64,000 nucleotides of DNA from the NCBI GenBank assembly GCA_011799875.1, contig CM022297.1:363572921-363636920 (forward strand), given 5' to 3'. The position numbers and the translations under genes were made by a program. Every line of letters begins with the position of its first letter. The first letter of the stretch is position 1. Shown piece by piece: positions 53,462 to 64,000 of this stretch. The stretch comes from Thinopyrum elongatum. Lineage: Eukaryota > Streptophyta > Magnoliopsida > Poales > Poaceae. The notes below the pieces were generated by a model. That model had not been told where the DNA came from. It saw only the letters and a program-made list of their open reading frames with translations, and ran no database searches.

Positions 53462-56400
53462 GTATGCTACCTCTTTTCGAACCATACCCTTATTCTATTG
53501 CCTCATCTGCCACGTCGTTGCATGTGGATCTTTTTCCACTCCACCATCTTCCCAATTTGCTATCCTCTGCTCTGCTGGTCACGCAGACGAAAACCTTAAT
53601 TTGCACTATTAAAGGAAACCCTATTTCATGCAGACTAATCCATGTCTGGGTTGAATAAGGAAAGGAAGGGAGAAAGTACTATCGAAGAGACTAGGCATCG
53701 AACCCGCATCTAGGTTGAAAAGGGGAAAATCAGTAGCTAAGGAACGAGTCTTGTGTCTCTTGGTTGAAAAAGGGTGAAAAAGGGTAGAAAGGCATGACAA
53801 CGCAATAGAGAATGACCAGGTCGATCGGTTTGTTGTCCTCACATAGGAAAAAGGTGGCTAAAGAGAACAAAAATGGGACGTAATCCACATATGCTGCCTG
53901 GATATTTGTTGCTCTGGGCAACCATACCTCCCTCACCACTCTATGCGTCCGTGGAGGTACATCGTACTAGTGCGCCCACTGTCCGAATGGGCCTCCCATG
54001 CTCTTATTGCCACTTTTTTGATGTTAGTATAACGCCAACGGTAAAGTCAAGCAATGCTACTGCTAAAGTGATGCCACATTTAACTAATGCCGCACTCAGT
54101 CTAATGCCACCAATAAATTTAAGCAATGCCATTTAATGTCACTGGATTATTTCAGGGTTAGCTGTTGATTGTGGATGTATTAAAGATTTTTCAGCTAAGG
54201 CATACTAATGCTGTTGCACAGCCAGTATACCAATGATGAAACTTGTTACTACCTTCAGATTTTGGCACTGTTAATGCTTATAGATTACATACCTCACTTT
54301 CATGAGATATGTCAATTTTTTTTGTAAAGTGTCACCAAAATGCCAAGGCGCTGATGTCATTTTATTTTGGTTAAACTGCACAAAAAATTATGAAGACAAG
54401 AGGAAAGGTTAAGAGTGGGCACCTCCTCCTCAGGCTGTTCTCTTGATTCGTTCGATCAAGTTTTTATGTTTGATCGATTATCAAGATTTGGATAGCAATT
54501 TTGAGGTCCCCTCGAGTTTGAAATGATATTTACCTTGAAGGTACATGGTTTGCAAAAAAAAATTATACTGTCATTAGTTAATAATGCTAATTACCTTCAG
54601 ACTTTTGTATTTGGTTTAATGCTATTGCACAGCTAGTATACCAATGCTGAAACTTGTTACCTTTACATTTTGTATTGTTAATGCTTATAGAAATCTTCTA
54701 GTGCTAGCTTATGAAAATCTGTTCAGTAAAACCATTGTACTGTACCCCGTAATAAAAAAAACTACTCTACTATTGCACTAGCCACTGGATTAGAGTTTAT
54801 TTGTACTATTCGAATGGTGTTGCATTAGCGTATGGACATATATAAAGTGTGGCAAGCTTTCCCAGATATGTGCTCAAGAAAACTACTACCTGTTTTTCTA
54901 AATACTAGACATTTGGGTACTTTAAATTGAACTGCGAAAATGTCTTATATTAAGGAACAAAGGGTGTAGAGTTCACTCAAATTATCCCGGTAAAGCTAGT
55001 CACACCTTTGTTAAAATTAATGTTCATTATGTTATCGGAGGAGGTCTGTATGTTTGTCTCTAATGCCTGTCGATTACATACCTGACATCATGATGTAATG
55101 TTAATCATTTCTTTTTGTACAGTGTCACTGAATTGTCAACGCGATGATGGCATTTTATTTTAGTTGAACTGCACAAAATATGCTTAAAAGAAGAGGAAAG
55201 GTCAGGAATGGTTCAGTTTTTAAGAAAATACTATGTATGCCTTCCTGACATCAGCCGCTATTGCCTTATTTATTCCTTCAAACAGGTGGTTAGAAACAGT
55301 CTTGATACCTTTTCCCATTAAGAAATTGGAATGCTTATATTTGTGAGTCTATGCTTCAACTAGTGCCACATTTATAGTAATCACACTTTCAATATCTATG
55401 CAAACAGGGATGCTCGATTTTAGTGGAACTGCACAAAAAGTCCAAATGGTTCAACATTAGGAGCATGTTTTCTTCCAAACCGTTATATCCAATTGGTGGC
55501 ACTATGAGCTGTTCATTACGAAGGTACATGGTTTGCTACTATCTCGCTACTATTTTTGTACTGTCATTAGATAGTAATATTAGTGGTTGCATGTGAATTT
55601 ATTGGCAGGGTGGACCTACATTGGAGGTGCAGGACATGATTCAGTGATTGGATGCTCAATTTTGGTTGTATTGATTTCACCTCCATCACTGCGAACATGG
55701 ATATCCTTGGTCTGATGAAGAATAGGCGCTATATTTCTGCTCTGTACCAGCAAATCAATTCAGTACGAAATTGTCCAGGGCTAAACATGACAGTATCAAA
55801 TTATCCAGTGAAAAACATGACAGATGCTAAGCAGAAGAGACATGTTTAAACCGAAAATACAAGGTGGGGTATATGTTTACTAGCTGCTTGATATTTGTGC
55901 AGACAGATGTCTACCCGTTGCTATTTGGCAAACAAACAAAGTGACCGCAATTTTGGTGGAACTGCACAAGAGAATAGTATAGTCACTGCATGCAGTGCCA
56001 TTTGAAAATAGACACAGAAAGATTGGATAGTCACTTCATGGACTGCACAAAAGTAGTATTGTACTATTTATTGGCCAACACTAGGTGCTTCATTGCTTTG
56101 GTCTGATTATACAATGGGCATCATTTTGCCTAAGTTAAAGTTTGTATTCTGAAAATAGTCTCGCCGTGTGATCGAGAGAAGACCAAATCATATTGCACTG
56201 GATGTTCCTCCATCATGTGTGGTTCATTCTCATGGTTCCAGCTGTTGGTGAAACCACTTACGTTTGCTAGAGGAATTGTAGACTTCACAAACAAATTTGT
56301 CTTTCACTCTGTACTGAATGTTGGCCCAGACAAGCATCCATGTTAGTAGGAAGAACAGATGTTTTGGAGCTACATATTTGTATATGATCTGTGAATCATT

Positions 56401-57078
56401 GAGATGCATTAACATGTTGATCTTATGTATGGGAATCATACTAGTTGGTTGTGAATTTGGGCTACTAATGTGAACATATTACAATGCCAGGCCTGTGAGT
56501 CTCATGTGAACATTTCGAACGGATCGGCTCTTACTACTGTGCACAGCATGATCCTTATTTCTGTGTTCTCAGTGCTTACAAGTTACTAGCAGTTCCTTAT
56601 TTCTGTTCGCTCAGTGTTTACAAGTTACTGATCGATCACTAGCTAGCCTACTAATACGCTCCTGGCAGTTTTAGTTGTGACGCAAGATCCAAAGTGGCAG
56701 TTTTTTGAATAAAAATGCCTACCTCTGAAGAAACTGACATGCTGTTCTGAAGAAAATGCCATGCGAATCTGAAGAAAATGGCAGCAAAAACGTTCGCAAA
56801 TGCCTTATCTCCCAGCGAACATTCATCCGCTATTGCAATCCTACACATACACAATCCGACCGACTCGATCCTACGCGAATAGCCAGCGGATCACGCACGT
56901 ACCTCATCTGGATGAATCGAGCACACTCGTCTGACCGTCATGCCGACGTGCGACCCAGCACGGACGGGACGCATCACTGACGGGACGGGATGGGACGGCA
57001 CAGTCATAATTTCAGTTTTTCGAGTTTTCCACGGCAAGCTGGCGCGCTAAGCCATGCCTGCTTATGCATTGAATTCCG
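53462..57078. other. AT-rich non-coding region with internal duplications
   Basis: No credible gene is seen. Several segments recur in diverged form. gtgtcaccaaaatgccaagg, followed by a tgatgtcattttattttgg-like part and aactgcacaaaa, is at about 54331-54390 and again at 55124-55182. gcacagccagtataccaatg, followed by aaacttgttac, is at about 54217 and 54627. actgcacaaaa recurs near 55425, 55960 and 56041. This could be a long intron or an old transposon. Confidence 0.5.
54886..54967. mobile_element. Degenerate Stowaway-like MITE
   Basis: The segment ctgtttttctaaatactaga with catttgggtac on the left mirrors aaaatgtcttatattaagga with acaaaggg on the right. This is like Stowaway families that carry AAATATAAGTCTTT near the ends. 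It is short (about 80 bp) and diverged, so the assignment is moderate. Confidence 0.45.
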
Positions 57079-57735
57079 ATGACCGCGATGACCGTCGCGT
57101 TTCCCGCGACATGCTGGTTCACCTATCTTCCGCCTATAATTACTGGTTCCCGGCGTTCTCCGGTGGCACCATCACCCAACTCGCCCTATCCTCATAAGCC
57201 CCCACCAGCCCGACGTCGCTCACCACTTGTCCTCGCTCTCGCCACGTCCGTCATGCCCCTGCCCGTCCGCAATAGGTGACGCCGGAGGCGGTCACCACCG
57301 GAACTAGTGTTAGGTTTTTCACCGGAAGGCAAATGGAGGGAGGAGGCATTCTGTCAGTCTTTAGATGGCAATGCGGAGTCTGAGGACTTGTTGGAGCGTG
57401 ACCGCCTGGCGGAGGAACAGTGTATCGCCGATTTGCGCCGCCAGCGGGGCATGGAGCAGCAGCGCACCGACGCTCTGAGTCGCGAGCAGAGCACCCGCAA
57501 CTAGGTCGACTACGTGGAGGCCGGCGCCTGGCAAATAGCCCTGGAGGCTGTCGGGCACGCACGCGTTCGCGACGCCAAATTTTACTACCAGCTCGTCAAG
57601 TGGGTTTCCATCTTAGAAGCCGAAGCTTCGGTGGACCACGCCGGCATGGAAAGGGCCAACGCGCGCGAACAACGCGCCCTATCGCACTTCTGGCAAGTCC
57701 GAGGCGAGGAGGAGGACGTCGGTGCCGGCGTTTAG
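57079..57735 (+). pseudogene. 218-codon ORF of unknown function with two nonsense codons
   Basis: A single frame runs from ATG 57079 to TAG 57733, broken only by TGA at 57277 and TAG at 57502. The N-terminal third is Pro/Arg-rich and ends in a basic run around the first stop (PVRNR, stop, RRRRSPPE). The C-terminal part is acidic and helical, coiled-coil-like (LLERDRLAEEQCIADLRRQR and AKFYYQLVKWVSILEAEAS), ending GEEEDVGAGV. TGA fits a CGA and TAG a CAG codon, so both are single C-to-T changes. The family is not recognised and no neighbour gives context. It may be carried by the repetitive element in the flanks of 58494-62635. Confidence 0.5.
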
Positions 57736-58493
57736 CGTGTACTGCAGATGGCGGCCGGCATCATCTAGTTAGCTAAGAGTAAGTTAGTACTTGTACACTA
57801 CTAGAGTATTAGTGGGAGTAGATAGTTAACTTGGCTATAATGGTTGTCAACGTGGAAGTTCAGTACTCTATATCTGGATCAGACCTGTTACTTTACTCTG
57901 AATGTTGAACTTTCCGTTTGAACGTATGGAATGGGCTGTTATTTTTTTAAATGGGCTGTATTTGTCCGCCACGGGTTTAGAGGCTGACTTGTGGGCCTAC
58001 TAGGTTGATGCATACACAATCAGGAGATGATTGTACGTGGAGAGGATGACAGCAGGGACCCACCAGGGTCATGGTAGTACGCAAGCAAGTGCCTCCTTAT
58101 TTCAAGCCAAAAAAATGGTTCCTCCTAATGGATTTCTGACATCTGGGTCCCATGCCATTGTCAACGTAGTCAATAAACGAGAGAATTGCGAAACGAGTGG
58201 CTGACACCAGGGACCCAGCAGCTTGCCCAGTTATTTTTGTTTTTGAGACGGAAGCAGGGTGTCAACTGGGCTGTGCGGGGCACTCTGGCCTATCTAGCCA
58301 GCCTTTTCTTTTATGTTTACCACAAGAACAACCCAGTAGTTTTTTTTTCTTTCTGAAAATGGCTACCCCAGTTTTTTTGTTCTTTTGCAGAATACCCAAC
58401 CGAGGCCTACTTGCTTTGTCAGCCCTGCTGGGCTGCAAATCTTTCAAGATAAGGAGAGCTTCATTCGGCTTGCCCAGAAAATGGGCTATCAGT
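57736..58493. mobile_element. Fragment of an unclassified repetitive element, left of the solo LTR
   Basis: It contains gaggctgacttgtgggccta (57980) and motifs such as gtacgtggagagg, gggacccaccag and gtgcctccttatt. All recur on the right side of the solo LTR at about 63005-63740, so both flanks belong to one element that the LTR interrupted. No coding region was recognised. Confidence 0.6.
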
Positions 58494-61400
58494 TGTGGCA
58501 CCCCGGCTCAGAGGAAACCGGAACGCCCCGTATTCCAGTCCCAGGGACAAGTCCACTGGAATACGGCACTGTTGGCATAGAACAAATCAGCTCTTTATTG
58601 CTATATGGTTACAAAGATTACATCAACACGGCGACACTACGCCTGCTCAAAATAGCTCTATGCTAACAGCGGATCGACCTAAGGAGGCGGAGTATCTCTC
58701 GGCAGCGGAACAGCGTCGGCAGTGATGGACTCCACTCCGCAGGGACTCTGGCTAGAACGCGTATCCTTCGACAAACAAGCAGTCATGGCATGACCTGCAA
58801 ACTGGCTTGACACGCCAGGTGAGTACTTTGAATGTACTCGCAAGCTCACAACAAACATCAGCATTAAGGCAAGACAACATCATAGTAATCAAGATTAAGT
58901 TAAGATTTATTGTTACCGAAGGAATGGTTGAAATGAGCAATAACAGGCTACTCTTCCTGCATTCTGGTGACCAACTCATGATCACTCCAAGAACATCCAA
59001 CGATCATCCTCGAGATCGTTACCAATACTTGCCCATGGCATACTATCCAACTGTTACCAACTCAGATGAGTTCTCCCATCATTACTGTCATTATAACAGT
59101 TGATCTCCTATAGAGGTCTGGACGGGCTGTCCAATTCCGTGGACACGGCTATTTGAATAGATTTAACACTCTGTAGAGGTTGTACACTTTACCCACACCA
59201 CGGAACTCATGGCCTCGTGCTCCCATTCGGGTGGACCAACGACGTTCCGACGAAACCCGCCTGACCCGTGACTTTTCCATCGTACGACCGGCAATCATAC
59301 TCCCTCTTGGAGTCAAGCCCTGGGTGGCCCCGTGTCCTCAAGACACCTGCCAGCGTCCTGGCCAAACAAACTGTCCCAAACGGGGACCTGGATCCAATAA
59401 CTCAACTGGGCTCACAGGGTTATCGCCGCCTACCGGGCCAGGGTAGCGCGCGCGCATAACCCTCCCTCTTTGGAGGTACCGGTGGAAGAGCACGCAGTCA
59501 GACCAAGTCAAGGCCGTCCCATACCGGCAAATGTGGCTGCACGAATAAGCCCAGACAGGTGACTCTCGATCAACCAACTAAGTTCACTTATTACCAGGTT
59601 GTTTCATCAAGTTAACTTAGTTGGTCAAATTAGGCATCTTATCCTCGAACAATCTTTCTGTCACAGCTGACACTCCGGTATCATAGTAATCCAATAACCG
59701 GCATGCTTAGGCTACTGCTACTAGTCCATATCCACAAATGCCGGATGAAATCCCAAAATAATCATAGACGGTAATCTCAACATCATAACCTCAACGAGTG
59801 GGTAAACTACTAGTCATTAACAATCCGGTATTCAACATCTACTCATGCATGTCATAATCCAATCCATGCTACAGATAACATTCTTGCTATTAAAGTAATT
59901 AATTAAACTATGATATTGCATTGCAATTATGCAGATGAGGGTTGTGGCTTGCCTGGAGATGAAGGAGTCATCGGAATGAAGTGCGGAAATGTCGCGGGGA
60001 CGAATGCCGGAAACAGTACTCTCTCGGAGGGCTGTTTACGGATAAGGGCAAAAGGGTCATTTCTGCTGTGTCAACACAGCATGAGAATGACACCATCGGA
60101 ACGGGCTCGATGAGACGAAGACGTGGGCGTTGGATTCACCTCGATCGGAGTTACGAGCAAAAAGTTATAACCAGTTGAAATCCAGGGACCAATCTGCAAG
60201 AAAACCCTACAAACAGGTCCCTGGCGGCTGAAAATAGAAAGCGTCTTTCTCTGAATTACGCCTTCTGCACGAGAAAACATATTCTCAGCCGCAGTACAAC
60301 AGGAATACGCTTTCCAGTAAGGAAAGCGTAATTTCACAGAAGAAAGAACAAAGTACGTTTTCAAAAGATGAAAGCGCACTTTCGAGTTACGCTTCCACTT
60401 ACTGCACCGGGCCCGGGCGTTGACCTTGCTGTGACGCTTACAGGCGGGCCCCGCTTACCTCTCTCTCCCCTCTCGCTCCAGTTCGTCTTCTTCCCCGCGC
60501 TGTGCCTCGCGTGGGACAGAGGAAGGGAGCAGGGGAGATGGGCGCTAGGGGGCCGGCTAGCTCAAGCCAGCTCCGGCCGGGCTGAGGCCACCGGCGGGAC
60601 CGCAGGGCTGTAGCGCCTCCGTTCAGAGGGTCGTCCGGCGCCGGGGAGGAGTAGGGAGGCGGGGAGGGGCGGCGCCAGGAGGAGGACATAGAGGCGGGCG
60701 GTGGTGATACTCTCCGGCGAAACGGGCAACTCCGGCGAGGGCGAGTGGGTGGGGCAGTTAAACGGGACGAGGAGGAGCTGGTGGAGAGGTTGGAAGGAGG
60801 AGAGGAGCTCGGCTGAGCTCCAATTTAGGAGAAGGGCCGCAGCGGCCATGGTGATGGTGGTGGCTGGAGAGAGCTTCTCCCGCTCGGGGAAGTGGCTGGG
60901 CGGGACCAGAGGAAGACGGGGAGGTGGCTGGTGAGCTCGGGAGGGGCTCGGAGGTCCTTATATAGCCGAGCGACGAGGAGGTCCGGGCACGGCCACGGTG
61001 CCACGTGCACCGGCGTCCCGATGCTTCGGGAGCTCGCCTGGAGGGGAGGAGAAGCATCCGTGAGCTTCACGGAGGGCGGAGAGGGTTCAGGAGCGGCCGG
61101 GGAGGTTCGGGAGAGCTCGGGGCGACGGGACTCGTCGACGGCAGAAGCAGACAGGGAGCGGCGCGGCTGTGCACTGCGCAGGAAGAGACGGGAGAGGGGG
61201 GGAGACTGGTCCAGGGAGGAAGAGGACGACGAGGGGCTCTGTTGGACAAGATCATACGCGCGGATACGACGATCAGAGGAGGGGCCCGAGCAAGAAGTCA
61301 CGCAGCTCGCGTCCACGGCGCGCCAGGGTGACGGTCACCGCGTGAACTTGGCCTTGCCACGCGTCCAAGTCAACTCCAACATGTCAACTTGATCAGTCAC

Positions 61401-62635
61401 TCGTAGGAAGAGGTCAAGGAGGAAAGAGACAGGCACAGAGAGACTTGAGGTGACCGCAGCTAGTAGTTCTATCCAGAACAGCAAGGTGTTTGGAGTGGGC
61501 TGGGGGAGATCGAGCAGGATCTAGACTCTGATATTTGGCATGGGGTGATAAAATGCTAAGATGATCATTTCTGCAAATTTGCAGCTCATTTGGATGAAGA
61601 TAAATAGCACTTGCTGTTCAAAGGGCCTCACTGACCAGATTTGCAAAGTATGAAGTAGCACTCACATACTTCATTGGATTGAGCTGAAATTTGTCAAGGC
61701 AGGTTTATTTGGACATATGAAGATGCTATAAAAATTTAATACCAAATGGACATGCCAAAATGGTACTTGGTTCACAAGCATCCTCTCTGTCCAGAAACTT
61801 GCAAAATTTGCACAGGGCAATTGGATTACTGAATTGGGCCAAAACTTGGTGGAAGGAGTTGAAATGGATTTAAGAATGTCCTGGTAAATTTTCAGCTTAA
61901 ATGAAGCAATATAAAATATAGTTGCTTCACAACTGAAAAATATGGCCAGAATCTAAGAATCGATGCTCTGCTCACTAAGATGATTGGATAGGGTTGAAAC
62001 TTGTGTAAGAGTCATTATTTGGGCAATTGGAGGTGCTTGCAAAATTTCAACTCATTTGGATACTCCTAGCTAGCACTTGCTTCACAAAGATTCTAGTTGC
62101 CCAGAAACTTTGGAAATTAGCCAAGAGAGATTTAATATCCAAATAAAGTTGAATTTTGGCATGTGGCAATGATATGGATAGGAAAGAATGCCCAAATAGT
62201 TTGAGAGCAAGTAGGCCAATATAAAGGGTACTTGCTTCACAAACTGACAACTAGGGCAGAATCAGAAAAGGAATTTTGGTGGATTATTTTTGAACATGGC
62301 AAGGAATATTTTGACATATCTGGATAAGATATGTCCCAAAGGATTTATGAGAATTATTTGGGAATTTTGGGAATGATAGAAATATGAGTTGCTTCACAAC
62401 TCAGAGCTGACAGGGTTATTCCTTTAATAGAAAAAGGAATATTCCCAAGAAAAGAATATTGGGATTGGTCCAAGATGGAAATGACAAGGTCTTGGGATGA
62501 TTTTGAGGTTGGCAAGCCACTTGGGAGAGGAATCAAGGGTGATCTCTCCAGGTTTCAGGACTACTAAGCCACAGAAAAGCAAATCCAGACCAAAATAAAA
62601 AGGAAAAAGAAATGGGCAAAATCCAGGGTGTCACA
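58494..62635 (-). mobile_element. Solo LTR (4142 bp), same family as 3255-7334
   Basis: It begins TGTGGCACCCCGG and ends CCAGGGTGTCACA on the plus strand, and is flanked by tcagt at 58489-58493 and 62636-62640. It aligns along its length with 3255-7334: shared start, an ataacctt/ataaccct block near 59450, a CpG-rich block at about 60400-61330 and the TTGCTTCACAA-rich AT segment near the right end. No internal sequence is present, so it is the product of LTR-LTR recombination. ORFs in the GC-rich block are compositional. Confidence 0.92.
60958..60964 (-). promoter_or_regulatory. TATA box of the solo LTR
   Basis: The minus strand reads GCTATATAAGGAC at the edge of the GC-rich block, in the same position as the weaker CTATTTAAG of the other copy. 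It is the best core-promoter candidate of this LTR family. Confidence 0.55.
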
Positions 62636-63004
62636 TCAGTAATGAGAAATGGGCTGTACATTTTTAAAACACATCAAACCGGCAATTAGTTTCAAATTAC
62701 TTTTTTTTCATTTCAAGATTTTAAATTCCATTGATTTTTATGCGTGGACAATTTTTTGGATTTTATATTGATATAATTTTTTTTTAAATTAGTTTGAATG
62801 TGACTCGAAATTTTGGGATTAAAAATAGTTCAGACCGCACCGAAATATGCAAAATTTCGTATAATTTTTTAACCGTGGCCACAATATGGGCTGTAATGCT
62901 AAGAAAAAGAATATGGGCTCCAAAAAAACCTTAAGAATTAGCAAATGGGTTGTAAATTATTAGAAATAATGGCAGATGGGCTGTATGTTGTTTTCCACAG
63001 ATTT
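62636..63004. mobile_element. Continuation of the unclassified repetitive element, AT-rich part
   Basis: After the duplicated tcagt the sequence continues with aatgggctgt motifs (62646, 62883, 62976) shared with the left flank (57927 and 57951). It is AT-rich, and no ORF is credible. Confidence 0.5.
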
Positions 63005-64000
63005 GAGGCTGACTTGTGCGCCTACTATAGGTTGACGCGTACGCTTTCCTAAAAAAAGGTTGACGCACACGCTATGCCGTGTCAACTTAGTCAACGCACG
63101 AGAGCAGTGATTGTTGGATGTCCATCCAATGGCCGTTGTGCTTCTTCAATATCTGCTCTTCCTGCTCCAGCCGCTCAAACAAGCGCCGACGGGACTGCCT
63201 GCTCCCTCCTCCCGTGGCCGGCTGTGCTGCCGCGCAGGCCTCACCGCCCCACCCTACTCCCATCGCTGGCCTGGCCATCCCTCTACTCACCCACACTTGT
63301 TGTTATTCTCCGGCGATGGTAGACGAACCAGTAAACCCTCGTACTCCCCTCCACGTGGGAAACAACTGCCGAGTCTTCCCTGGCTCCGTGTCGTTCCCTT
63401 CCTAGGCCTCGCCGTCGTCCACCGCCCTGGTGCTCTCGGTGCGGCGTGGTCAACGAATGACATCCATCGAAAGTGGACTGTACGTGGAGAGGCTGACAGC
63501 TGGGTTCACGGCTGCAGGCAAGGAAATGCCTCCTTATTACGCACAAAATAATGATTCCTCCACCTGACAGCTGGGACCCACCGGAAGGGCCTCTGTATTT
63601 CACGAAAAAAATGTTCCCCCCGCTGACAGCTCGGACCCACCAGCTATATCTTCGCACGCAAGGAAGTGCCTCCTTATTACGCAAAAAAAAATGAATACTC
63701 TCCTTGCTAGTTGGGACCCACCATAGTGGGAGGCTGACTTGTGGGCCTACTAAGTTGACGCGGACGGAGGGCTTTGTCAACTTAGTCAATATGAACGATT
63801 CTAGCTCCAGTGACCGTACGATGTCCATCCAACGGCCGTAGTGCTTCTTCAACCTCTGGTCTTCTTGCTCCAGCCGCCCAAACCAGCGTCGGTCGTGCCG
63901 CCTGCTCTTGCCTCCCGTGGCCTGCTCTGCTGCCGTGCAGGCCTGACCCCCCACCCTACTCCAACCTCTGGCCAAGCCATCCCTCTACTTACCCACAACC
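63005..64000. repeat. ~725-bp tandem repeat, second copy cut by the window edge
   Basis: Unit 1 starts gaggctgacttgtgcgccta at 63005 and unit 2 gaggctgacttgtgggccta at 63730. Both contain gtcaacttagtcaa, gatgtccatccaa.ggccg, gtgcttcttcaa, cttgctccagccg and ccctctact.acccaca in the same order. Within unit 1, shorter blocks (gctgggacccacc and gcctccttattacgca) also recur. Unit 2 runs off the right end. Confidence 0.85.

Noticed and set aside
60368..61392. Long ORFs on both strands in the solo LTR
   Set aside because: They result from high GC content with few stop codons, and the frames are not kept in the other LTR copy.

Overview
The window reads as repeat-rich intergenic DNA of a large-genome grass, most likely a Triticeae (wheat, Aegilops or barley relative). 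I base this on style: nested LTR retrotransposons with long LTRs, a SIRE/Maximus-type Copia element, a CACTA transposon with TTTGCCGTC subterminal repeats, a Stowaway-like MITE, and very little intact host coding sequence. No name from a repeat database could be checked.

Layout. 1-1587: AT-rich DNA with a local duplication and one unidentified coding exon. 1588-3254: the 5' part of a Copia element (LTR-like sequence plus decayed gag). 3255-9996: a minus-strand LTR element with a 4.1-kb LTR, a polypurine tract and a non-coding, repetitive interior. 9997-11380: the end of a CACTA-like DNA transposon with a ~55-bp repeat array. 11521-12664 and 50758-52734: two halves of a multi-exon minus-strand gene, possibly F-box/DUF295-like. 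They are separated by a 38-kb Copia insertion at 12665-50757 with perfect 5-bp target duplications.

The Copia element is itself nested. A 1.6-kb solo LTR sits in its 5' LTR (TSD gcaac). An 11.4-kb non-autonomous, probably Gypsy-type, element interrupts its second ORF (TSD tccaa). A 10.2-kb CACTA transposon lies between that ORF and the 3' LTR (TSD caa). The Copia element encodes Gag-PR-INT-RT-RNaseH and, after a 1.4-kb promoter-like spacer, a long extra ORF in the position called 'env-like' in this lineage. The CACTA carries a TNP2-type transposase and a second, TNP1-like gene on the minus strand. 53-58 kb: low-copy-looking AT-rich DNA with one candidate first exon and a 218-codon unidentified ORF. 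58494-62635: a solo copy of the LTR family seen at 3255. Both flanks of that solo LTR hold a repetitive element, ending in a ~725-bp tandem repeat.

None of the coding regions tested is clearly intact. About three quarters of the in-frame nonsense codons I placed are TAG, mostly where a CAG (Gln) codon is expected. This suggests decay by deamination of methylated cytosine. No functional rRNA, tRNA or CRISPR feature was seen.
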